Positions 54,359 through 64,000 of a stretch of 64,000 nt of DNA are shown here, piece by piece; the first letter of the stretch is position 1, and each line of letters begins with the position of its first letter. The DNA lies in contig CM056576.1 in the NCBI GenBank assembly GCA_029721435.1, positions 67,847,876 to 67,911,875 of the forward strand, in the 5' to 3' direction. Origin of the DNA: Gymnothorax reevesii (taxonomy: Eukaryota; Chordata; Actinopteri; Anguilliformes; Muraenidae). Under the pieces are notes generated by a model, which was not told where the DNA came from, ran no database searches, and was given only the letters and a program-made list of their open reading frames with translations. Both the position numbers and the translations under genes were made by a program.

Positions 54359-56888
54359 CTTTACCTTAGAGTTCTTATGTTGGCATTTTCTTTGTTTTTT
54401 GAAAACATTCAGTGAAAAATGAGTCTGGTAGGGAGTGGGTCTGTGTGTCAATTTAGGGGAGCGTATGTGATGGCTGCTGGAATTGGACGCCAAGAGCAGC
54501 GGCCGGAAATAAAAGGCAACACTCACTGCGCACTGAGAGACTAAAAACAGATAAAAATAAAGAGACTCGCGCTACCAACGGACCTGGCGCCACCCGTGGT
54601 AGCAAACAGGCGAGCTTGAGGAAAACAAAGGAAAAGGGAAATAAACCAAAGATTTACTTACTCACTAACAATATTCCTGATAAGCAACTAAGTACCTGAC
54701 AATATCTCTCAAGAAACCTTACCTAAAGCGCCAAAGAAGGACTGACACTCTAGCAACGAAGGCGAGGCGAAATAGGAGCTTAACCCCTTTCTGCAGATGT
54801 AGATGCCCGCGTCTATAGACCTGCAAATTGGAAGTACGCTGTTACTGTACTCGATCACTAGATAGCACCCCCGGATCAGTTATTGAATGTTCACAAGCAA
54901 GCAGACCTCGAACGCGGTTCTGAATACGGTGAAGTTCACTCCACTCCCTGTTTTTCGAGAGCTGCATGAATTAAACTCCTCAGCTAAGCCTGATGTGCAA
55001 ACTGGTCAGTATCCTTGCCCATAGTGTCGATTCAGCAGTTTGAAAAAACGATATCTTGACACAGAAAAAATCGTTATCCTTTGTAGCAACCAGTTTAGCC
55101 ACAGTGAGCTAACAGTATTCCAATTAGTAGTTCATAAAAATCAGTTTTCTGAGGCAAAAAAATCGACATGGTATTAATTCTCTCACATTCTATTGCCTAT
55201 TACAGTTGTCCCATACAAAAAAAATTGTAGTTCCCTACCGTGGATTTACGCGTAGATTCCTTCATTGACAAATCCAGCGCTTCCTTATATCCACCCGAGT
55301 ACTGGCGTTGATAGCCAATCACTCAACCATACACTCAAGCTCTTCTGCGTAATTGTAGAGTTACACTTCATGGCCTCGTGAAGTTTCCCTGATAAGAATG
55401 TATTGAATGGCTCGTTTCTTATCCTATTCCCGAGTGTTTAAACATTTTAGAGTAAGTGAAACACATTGATTGGACAAACACAGAGCATACAAACCAATGC
55501 GTATCAGCATGCGCTGTTGTATCCTGTCTACGTTATGCACATTACGCGGCTAAAATAGACGGGATTTATAGAAAGTCGGTTCGCAAAACTGGCCTTGAAG
55601 TGTTCAGTTACATAACAGGATTTAAATGAGAACGATATGCTCAATTGGAATTATTTCGAATGAAACAGGACCGGAGGGTTCTTGTTACTGGATACATCGC
55701 TCTCAATTTTATACAGTCAATGTCTCTGGAGGAGGGATTCACGAAAAAGGTCAGGCTGCTATTTTTGTTTGTTTTTTTTTTTTCTGTTTCGGAATGTATA
55801 TGTACTCAACTAAGTCGAATGTCGAGGTTTTTTTTCCTGTTTAAAACGCGAACTGCCCGTGCATTTTGGTGTGGACCCCCGGTACGTTCATTGCACGTTT
55901 CTTTTGAATCGGGAGACGCAATGGATTTGATATTCCCTGAAAGTGGAGTGTCTGTTCAGTTAAAATAAGGTATATTTCAGAATTCAGATATTACTGTGTT
56001 AGTGAGGTGTACTTGCTCCTTATAAGTGTTGAAATGGGTTCGTGAGCTTCGAAGAGGGGACTGGTAGCTTTCATTACAGGGTGAATGTTCTGACCGTTTA
56101 ATTAGCAGTTTATTTAATGCGTGTTTGTGCTGGCTTTGAAGAAAAATGGCCAAAACTCTAAACTTTATTATGGAGAAAAGGCACGTTCATATTTGGAGAG
56201 GTTACTGGTGACCATTGGTATTCAACTGCACTGATATTGATAAATTCATACTAAACTCAACCAGAACCATATTAAACCATATTAAATTTCATGCCTTAAA
56301 GCTTTAATTGTGTTAAATACATGATTTTTTTAATGATTTGACAGCAAATCATTTTGAGACTTTGGGGAGACACTTGGGTAGCTGTATAATTTGGCTAATA
56401 GCATGTAGGTAATCTAGAATGTAATTTTGAAGATGAATTCTACTTGTGCTCAAGGAGTTTATGATACCATAAATGTATAGTTTTAAGCCCCAGCAGTTTT
56501 TCAATCGTCAGAATTATTTTTTTTGCAATTTCAATGGTGAATTCTCATGAAGATTTTTTATGTTTGCTGCTCATTTTCTCTACCAAAATCATGAAAATAA
56601 ACTGAAATACAATGTAATTCTAAATGCTGTAAGTGTCTTTCCTGAATTGAGCCACATTTTTCCTCTTTGTGAAGCTTAAATCTTGAATTATACAGCATTA
56701 AAGTGGGTAACCCATAAATAGCCAAATTTGGCTTCTGCACAAAGGGGTTAAATAGAATCCGGGCCAAGCCCCCAATCAATGCCACCTGGCCCAGGAATCC
56801 GATAGGGAGCAAACGATATTGTCCCGGATGAGAGCAGCAAACAGCTCTCAAAGCTCCCAAACCATGACAGCGCGCTGCCTCAAGGCCC
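54359..56888. other. Intronic DNA, nothing recognised
   Basis: Open frames at 55645-55968 and 56558-56896 have no family signature or splice context. No repeat family identified. Confidence 0.5.
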
Positions 56889-57625
56889 GGTTCCACTGCA
56901 CTTATGGATGCAAAGAGGATGTAAAACGTAAAAAAATCTTGCCATCTGCTGGAAAACGCTATGCATCCGTTGTGTACTCATTGCATACTTGTTTCATACG
57001 CTCTATCCATCGAGCATCCGTCAACTGTGATTTCATCCGCGCAAAAAGTTTTGAGCTGCACAAAACTTTTAGAACGGATGAACTTTCCGCCGTGTACGAT
57101 GTAAATCCGCGACATATACGAGCAATAAACGTTCTATGTCCGTTAAACGTCTGCTGTATCCTCTCTGCATCCTCTGGGCATCCTCGCAACTCACATCCGC
57201 TGCAGCTGAAAACGGAAAGAGGGAGGAAAGATAAGGTACATGGAACGTCTATAAATCGTATGTAGCACGGAAATAGAAAGGAGGTAAGCGTATGCATCTC
57301 GTATATAAAGTATTCAAAACGGACAAAGCGCTTCATCTGCTATGCATCCGCTCTTTCCGCTATGCGTCCGCTTCGCAGTTATCCCCGGTAACCCCTTCGG
57401 AGCTGTCATCCACTTCCATCCGCTTTCATCCGCTGGGCTTCCTATGAACATGCGTTTAACATCCCCGCTACATACTACCCACGTCCGTTCTTTTCCGCTC
57501 TGTTTTCGCAAATTTTCGCCAATTTTGTCCATTTCTGGAGCAGATGAAAACGGATAGAGCCACCCCTGAAATTTTGCTTGTCCGCTGTGTCCTTTTTGCA
57601 TACGTTTTGTGCCCAGGGCTGGCCA
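56889..57625. mobile_element. CpG-rich MITE with TCCGC/TCCGT words
   Basis: Base composition changes sharply at both ends. Starts CACTGCACTTATGGATGCAA and ends GCATACGTTTTGTGCCCAGG, imperfect inverted ends. Words such as CATCCGC, TCCGTT and GCATCCG recur in both orientations. Overlapping open frames are not genes. Confidence 0.5.
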
Positions 57626-59157
57626 ACACTTCGTAAATGACTGGACAGCAGATCTTTAACATTAGCTTGGGAGACGAACATGACAATACTTCGCCTAATA
57701 ACTACTGGGCTGAGATCTTGGAACCATATTGTTGCAACGAAAATTGGTAATCAGTAACATAACATTAGCTGAGAATGGGTAACGTTAATGTTAGACTTTT
57801 GTCTATGTTAACCCCAAGCCTATTTGTCAAACAATGAATAACAAAACGCACCACAGCATGCGTTTGATTAACATTAGTTTAATATAACGTTATTGTACGT
57901 CACAATATACATTACATTGCGATTGAACTATCAAATCTAAACGTTATAACGTCATATTATTCTATAGCAAAGGGGTTGATGAGGTTATACGGAAAAAATA
58001 TACTCATACGCGCTATCTCTGCTTCTACTTCTGCTTGAAGCAGGCAAGAATCACAGCTGCAAATGGCGCCTACGTCACATGATAGTGTTCGGAGCTTCGG
58101 CCGATCAGGCATCGGTTTCTCATTTATAGTCATCATTTTTCCAAATGTATAGTACGATTCGTAAAATCACTTCCGGCGCAAGTGGCAAAGAAGGCGTGTT
58201 TGGGCGTAACACAGCCGAGTCAAATCTTCACCAATCAAATTAGCACCTCTCCTCACCTTTAATGTGTTGGAATATAGAAGCCTCTGTCCTATTTCTGCAT
58301 GATGCGTTAATGTTGCTTTTTGCTTTGCTGCTTCAGGCATGTTTTCCGCACCGCTTACGTGTATATTGAGCATTACGAATATGAGTTAGCTGGGCAGCTT
58401 GGGCATTCGCAAATTATTACCATTAGCGAACTTGAATGGAATTTCAAAACGAAACTACGTCAGATCATTCAAACTTATGACGTTGGTTACGTCGCAGGTT
58501 CGAGCCGCGGTCATACCAGCCGACAGTAGTCGGCAGCTTTTTCAGCGTTGCGCACGATTGGCCATTGCACTACAGGAATTCAAATTGGGAAGGGACTGCC
58601 AGGTAAGGGGATATAGATAAACAGCTTTGTTCGTTGCTCCAGCGCCTCCTGTTGGCCAGACGGTCGCTCGTCAGGAAGATTCAAAGTTTGTTCATGTCCG
58701 GGTATCCTCCGCCCTCTTTCTGAACTTGCGAAGATTAAACCAATGAGTGTATAAGAAGCAGTGGCTGACGAGCACGTGCTTCGGAGGAGAGCCGTGAACT
58801 GTCTTCATTATCCTGAGTTGGCAGCAAGGGGTCGCATACGAGCAAGCTGTGTACATAGTTCGCCAATTGGGCATTCCAGATTTGGGTGGGATTGGAGATA
58901 CCAAATTTATAAAAATAAAAAAAAAGCTTACGACGTTGGAATGAAATACGACGGTTGCTCATTGGGAAGAGAAATGATGGATAGTGTGTACCTAATTATT
59001 ACACCCTATTGCTGCTTAAAATTTTGGGATTAACATGCACGGACAACAATGCAAGATACGTTATGCATTTATTTTCAATATGTAATCTTAACTCAGCACG
59101 ACATCATAGCAATCAAGCTGTATTCCTTTCCCCCACTAAAAACGATAAACTTAAGTG
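57626..59157. mobile_element. DNA element copy 3 (same family as 16509-17185), split by a SINE
   Basis: From about 58196 it is collinear with 16680-17185: AACACAGCCGAGTCAAATC, GCTTCAGGCATGTTT, CAAATTATTACCATTAGC, TTAAAATTTTGGGATTAACA and CCCCCACTAAAAACGATAAA. The left part 58040-58170 is shared, inverted, with 34640-34790. The SINE at 58487-58926 interrupts it. The left boundary is vague. Confidence 0.65.
58487..58926 (+). mobile_element. tRNA-type SINE with target-site duplication
   Basis: 440 bp flanked by TTATGACGTTGG (58475-58486) and CTTACGACGTTGG (58927-58939), a 12-13 bp duplication with one mismatch. The pre-insertion sequence is known from the paralogue at 16940 (GTATGAAGTTGGAATGAAAT). 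The head holds a polymerase III B-box match GGTTCGAGCC (58497-58506). The tail is AAAATAAAAAAAAAG. Related to 14211-14588. Confidence 0.85.
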
Positions 59158-59181
59158 ACAATAATAGTAGCCTAGTATTAA

Positions 59182-60188
59182 GCTGCTTGCACACTGGACG
59201 CAAAACAAATTTTTCACACGACAGATTGCGTTGAACGCAGTGTCTCGTGTCTGACAGTCTGACAGGGTTTCAATAAATCTCCGTGTCCAACAATCGGATG
59301 GTTTCAATATAACTCCGTGTCCGACAGTCGATTATTGTTTTTAATTTCTTCAAATCTACTGACTCTTTTAGATATTAAACGGAAATGTTTGATATGAGGG
59401 CTCAGTTCTTCAAGATGAGTACCGAGAATTTCAATCAATGTTTCTGTTTAAGCTCTGCTCAATAAAGTGAGTCGACATTGGCGTGGGACACTGTACAATG
59501 CCTCCGTGTCTGACAGGCAAAAAAAAAAGAGAGGATGATTAGAACAGATTGATATCGAAATGAAGAATAAAAAGAAACATTTTAACAACAGAACATCCAA
59601 TGAACACTGCGATTTATTTACTATTTGCAGGTCATCTTTCTAGGATGTTCCGTTTGTTGGTGATATATTTTTATTCTTTATTTCGTTATCAATCTGTTCT
59701 CATATCAAAACTTTTACTTTTGCTGGCTGATGGACATGGAGTAATTTGAATTTCGCGTCGGACAGTCTTGTTCTTGCATGCGATAATTTATTCACACTGT
59801 CAATGGTCATGGAATTGATTTGCTCATGCACTATTTTATCTCTGCTGTGAAAATAAAGCGTGAATCTGTTCGATCCATCTGACTTATTTTCAGAAAGACC
59901 GAATAAAGACTGGTGTCTATCTTCAACGGAAGAAAACAGACGAATAGGCTAAAAAGACCGAGAAAAGTCGATAGCTATCAATTTGTATTTTGTGAAGGTC
60001 GAACACAAACATGGCCAAGTTTGCACGTCTAATAATTTCTGGAATACTCGGAAAATTAGAACTTTTATGACTTTCAGACATGGAGCTATATTAAAACCCT
60101 GTCCGACTATCACGTCTTTGCATTGACTTGACTTTGACTTTGACATTGTAATCAGTCGTGTGAAAAATTTGTTTCGTGTGCAAGTGGC
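59182..60188. mobile_element. About 1 kb element with CTTGCACAC..AAATTTTTCACACG termini
   Basis: GCTGCTTGCACACTGG then ACAAATTTTTCACACGAC at the left is mirrored by GTCGTGTGAAAAATTTG then GTGTGCAAGTGGC at the right. Inside, CCGTGTCCGACAGTC-like words repeat (59243-59330, 59505). No transposase. Confidence 0.7.
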
Positions 60189-60439
60189 TTTACTGAGCAT
60201 AGAACGCAAGCGTTCTACTTTTGTATATACATAGGCAGTTTGTGGTGGGCTGAGAAAGATGTGAGGTCGTTAGCTTACATCGCAGATTCAGCTGCATTGA
60301 TTAAGCCAGTTCAAGTTTCCATTACGCTTGCCAACCGCCTTTAATCTGACATCAGGACAATCGATATAGATACTATAATTCATGTCCTTATTCATTAAAT
60401 AGTGCTTCCTGTAATTATTTATTGCATTGAAATGTGCCC
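60189..60439. other. Intronic DNA, nothing recognised
   Basis: No feature recognised between the TIR element and the inverted MITE copy. Confidence 0.5.
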
Positions 60440-60796
60440 GACATTCTGGAAACCTGCCTGTGTGATTTTGGTGACGTGTGCGCACCGTGCGCCGGTCAGC
60501 CAAATTACCACTGCACAGAAAGTAAACCAGGTTGAAGCAGGCGAGCTTTCTGCGCAACTCCAGCGGAGACTTTTTCTACGAAATTGTCGCTGCGTCTTGA
60601 TGAATATGAGACATCTCCCCCTACTACGCCGCCACACCCATCTCGGTGCACGTCTGTCTACCAAATTGCCAAAGTGGCTGCGCACGGTGTTGCACCGCAC
60701 AAAATTACCACTGCACGGGCTGCGCTGGACGAAATTACCACTGCGTGGGCTGCGCCATGCTACGCCACGCTGCGCTGCGCCAAGAAATTAGAGCCC
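60440..60796 (-). mobile_element. GGGCTCTAATTT-ended element, inverted copy
   Basis: Read in reverse it starts GGGCTCTAATTTCTTGGCGC, the family end seen at 16509 and 34483. The interior has repeated AAATTACCACTGCAC words (60505, 60703, 60736). It abuts and truncates the LINE. Confidence 0.6.
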
Positions 60797-62290
60797 AAAG
60801 AGTACAGTGATGTGTTCCAAAGCCATCTCCAGTTATGAACCTTAATGCAGCGTGGTACACTGCGTCAAGTGACCTCAGCAAGGAGGGTGCAGTGTGCATA
60901 TAAATCACATCACCATAATCTATTCTAGAGAGAATAGTTGCTTGAATAATCTGTCTTCTGCAACTCTTCGGAAAGTAGGCTTTATTCCTGTACAGCATAG
61001 CCAATTTTGGCTTCAGATTCTTGACCAGCTCATCAGTATGCTTCCTAAAATTAAGATTGTCATCCACCCTAATGCCAAGGTACTTGTAGTAAGGAACTCT
61101 TTTGATTTGGATTCCATTTACTGTTGTGATGCTACCATTATGGTACCTAGCTGCTGGTTTAAGAGAGAATAGCATGAATTTAGTTTTTTCAGAGTTTAAA
61201 ATTAGTTTAGGGTCTAAAAGATCCCTCTGGAAGATTTGGAAATCTGACTGCAAATTTTTAAGAGCCAAATCAGCAGACGGGGCAGCTGAGTAGATGTTTG
61301 TCTCATCTGCATAGAGGTGGATTTTACTATTGAGCAAATTAGCACCAAACTCATTAATAAAAAGTGCAAACAGCAAGGGCCCCAAAATTGAACCCTGTGG
61401 AATCCCCTTGCCAAGATAAATAAAGTTGGATTGATAGCCATCAGCCACAACAGCTTGACACCTACCAGATAGATAATCTTTAAACCAATTCAGAGATTTA
61501 ATATCAAACCAAATTGCACTTAGCCGTTCTATAAGTTTAAAATGATCAACTGTGTCAAACGTCTTTGATAGGTCAATAAAAAGGGCAGCGCAGTCTTGCT
61601 TATTGTCCAAGGCAGAAACAATATCATTTAAAACCCTGGCTCCAGCTAATACAGTACTATGACCTGGTCTGAAACCTGACTGAAACACATTCAAGATGGC
61701 ATGGTCTGATAAAAATGCTCAAACCTGATTATTGACGAGTCTCTCCAAAACCTTTGAAATTGGTCGATAGTTATTCAGAACATCTGAAGAACCTCCTTAA
61801 TGTAAGGGAAGAACAAAAGCCGTTTTTCACAAGACAGGAATCGAACCGGTCAATAGTGTTGTGAAGTTAAAAATGTGTGTCAGGATAGTAGCAATCAAAG
61901 GTGAAGCCAGCAATAAGAGGCTTGGGTCTAATTTATCCGCCCCAGTGGATTGCTTCGGGTCAATGCTAAAAAGTTCTTCAAGCACTTCCTCTTCATAAAA
62001 AGGACGCAAGGAAAAACGACAAGAGTTATTCGGTACAGGTACAAAAGGCCTGCTATCACAGGTAGGAACAGCTGGCAATAACTCTAAATTTTCAAAGAGG
62101 TGGCCTGCATTAACAAAATGCTCATTGAAAATATTACAAAGTTCCCCTTTATCCGAAATAATGACAGAATCCTTAGTAATCTAACTTGGTAAAGCCGAGG
62201 AGGGGAGCGAAGACAAAGATTTAAAAGTTCTCCAAAATTTCGCAGAATTCCCCCCGGAGTCAGATAAGTTGGAGAGATAATAAGATCATT
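60797..62290 (-). mobile_element. LINE reverse transcriptase fragment, inactive
   Basis: Minus-strand non-LTR retrotransposon ORF2. The upstream part (62078-61827) reads EEEVLEELFSIDPKQSTGAD, then frameshifts and stops between 61830 and 61694, then GFRPGHSTVLAGARVLNDIV, AALFIDLSKTFDTVDH (motif A), GIPQGSILGPLLFALFINE, HLYADETNIYS and YYKYLGIRVDDNLNFRKH. The catalytic YADD reads YADE, a change expected to impair activity. Homology ends at THHCTL where the inverted MITE begins; endonuclease and 3' tail are missing. Clade probably L2/CR1-like, not certain. Confidence 0.88.
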
Positions 62291-63274
62291 CGGCCTTCCA
62301 AATCGGTGTAAGGGTTCTGTTGCGAAAGTAACACTGAAGCCTGCTCATTAATTCTAATAGCAAAGGAAAAATGCTGAGCATTTGAGACATTTTGATAATG
62401 CATCAACACTACAAAATTGTACACTGTACAGACTGCTGGTAAGATTCTTGCATTTTGACACAATGCTACAACCAAAACCAGCATTCTTTTCCTATTTACA
62501 ATCATCCCAGCTTTAACCCAAAGTGATTACAACTTTTATGCACAACTGTGCATGTACTTTATATATGTCAAAAAACAGAATTGTGTTTATATGTCTAAGA
62601 ATATGGAATATTAGGTAAGTAGAAGTTTAGGTCTTTAGAGCGCCACCTTTGTTCAGATAGTGTTGTGCCAAGCTAAACTCTTAATTTTCAGAGAAAATTA
62701 GCTGCGTCTATCGCACTTCAAAAACAATTTCTTAATACACCGCAAACATGCACCAAAAATCAATTTCGACCATCTTTCGGCCCATCCATTGCACTAACTC
62801 AGCAAGATACCAAGGTACTATTCACTGAAAATGATAGTCTTGTTGTGACTAAACACATAATAAACTATTCTAGATTGATATGAACTAATAATGTATAATT
62901 ATGTTACATTACAACACATGAAGCAAATACTCGGAACAACTTTCTTATTTGGAACAAAGTATTGCTTTGAGTTCCAGAGTAGCTGCAGTAAACATACACT
63001 TTTGAAATCACTCCGCCCAGCTGGTATGTCTGGAATGCAGTTTCGGTTATGCATTTGCCTTGAAAATAACTCTGTTTCGTAATTATACATTATACATTAT
63101 TTATACCGTGGTGAATGTGCAGGTCACAACTTGTCCACGAGAGCATTTTGGAGCTGTTGGATTGTGTATTTGATGAGTTTTGAAGGAGCGAGGGACCTGT
63201 ACTGTTCACTTTCGTTGTTTGCTGAGCAGCTTGCGCCTCCCTCCCCCGAATCTCAAATCAACAGGCTCATATAA
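62291..63274. other. Intronic DNA, nothing recognised
   Basis: No gene or repeat recognised. Confidence 0.5.
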
Positions 63275-63395
63275 GGCAATCAGAGATAGCAGACCTGGCC
63301 CCAGCCACGGGCTGACAGACAGATTGACAGAAACACACACACACACAGACATGATCATTGCTTAACCTGGCCCCCTAGGGGAGGGGCCAGGTAAT
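63275..63395 (+). repeat. Short repeat with CA microsatellite and GGCCAGG tail
   Basis: CAGATTGACAGAAA, (CA)n at about 63331-63346, then TAACCTGGCCCCCTAGGGGA with GGGGCCAGGTAATAA, an inverted pair. Resembles the 3' tail type at 22540-22630. Confidence 0.45.
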
Positions 63396-64000
63396 AACAT
63401 ATAATTTTGTATAATACATGACATATTGTAAGGATGGCAAAAATCCAAATAATTCATTAATCCAAACGTTTGGCTGAATTCCATCTCCCGTTTCAGCCTT
63501 TTTTCAGCAGCAAACTTGAAGATGGCACTAAATTTATGAAAAATGTTTTAATTGAAAAAGAAAAAGAAGAAAGAAAGTTTACATTTAAAATGGGAATTAT
63601 CTCCTGAAGCATATGGATCCATATCAAACATTAGCACAAAACAGCTTCACTTGTCAACTTAGCTGATAAATATGTGCCATTTTATGAGCTACATGAATTC
63701 AGAATCTTCAGTACGCATTTATATTGACATTTTATGCCATGATTGATTTAGGAAGGAAAATGCCTGAAGATTTGTGATGCCTTGAAAAATAATGCCAGCT
63801 CGAAACAAATTGGCTGAAAATTCTACTGTTTATTATTTGCACATGAGCAAATGAATGTCTGGATGTTAATTAAATATGAGGACAGGCAGTCACATGCTCA
63901 TAGTCACAATGCAATAATAATTAATTTAGAAAAGAAGATCACTCAAACAGTGCATGACTCTGTCAAAATTTGGATCTTTAGTATGATCTAGTGCATTTTA
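63396..64000. other. Intronic DNA to window end, nothing recognised
   Basis: AT-rich. No lpin1 N-terminal exon recognised on the minus strand. Confidence 0.5.

Noticed and set aside
55626..55968. Overlapping ORFs of 72 and 107 aa
   Set aside because: Second half is a T-rich low-complexity run; no domain or conservation signal visible.

Overview
This is a piece of a teleost fish chromosome. Five exons on the minus strand (31695-31995, 21025-21151, 20452-20743, 3266-3359, 2458-2645) encode the middle of lipin-1 (lpin1), a phosphatidate phosphatase and transcriptional co-regulator. Splice sites and phases agree at every junction. The N-terminal N-LIP exons would lie beyond 64000 and the catalytic C-LIP exons below position 1. 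Nearly everything else is intron, filled with transposable elements (TEs) of types common in fish: Tc1/mariner, hAT-like MITEs, SINEs, LINEs, a Ty3/gypsy chromovirus, a DIRS tyrosine-recombinase retrotransposon and a Mutator-like (MULE) DNA transposon.

Layout. 1-35 kb: lpin1 exons among old repeats. These are three copies of a dispersed teleost repeat, a truncated gypsy LTR, a 1.5 kb foldback element (4629-6084), Tc1 fossils (10.6-11.9, 24.1-24.7, 26.0-27.8, 28.6-29.2, 30.0 kb), two SINE/MITE nests, and several long inverted repeats. 35.8-54.4 kb: a decayed, intron-containing MULE transposase gene on the plus strand, which encodes a Cys/His zinc finger, an RNase-H-fold DDE domain, a SWIM zinc finger and a basic C-terminus. 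It is split by a stack of insertions at 38720-52903. 54.4-64 kb: MITEs, a SINE, a 5'-truncated LINE reverse transcriptase and otherwise featureless intron.

The most striking structure is the stack inside the MULE. Target-site duplications (TSDs) date each layer. A solo gypsy LTR (TSD TCAAG) landed in the MULE gene. A 214 bp hAT-type MITE (8 bp TSD CTCTAAAC) then entered that LTR. A full-length chromovirus of the same LTR lineage (TSD TATGC) inserted directly against the MITE's duplication. Finally a 6.4 kb DIRS element inserted in the chromovirus 5' LTR. Counting the lpin1 intron as host, this is five layers. The two youngest elements are nearly intact. The chromovirus has one gag-pol frame with three nonsense codons. 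The DIRS element has two single-base frameshifts, one at a C homopolymer in the RT/RNase H region and one just before the recombinase tyrosine.

I found no tRNA, rRNA, CRISPR or bacterial-type features. All family calls come from reading the sequence and translations. No database search was run.
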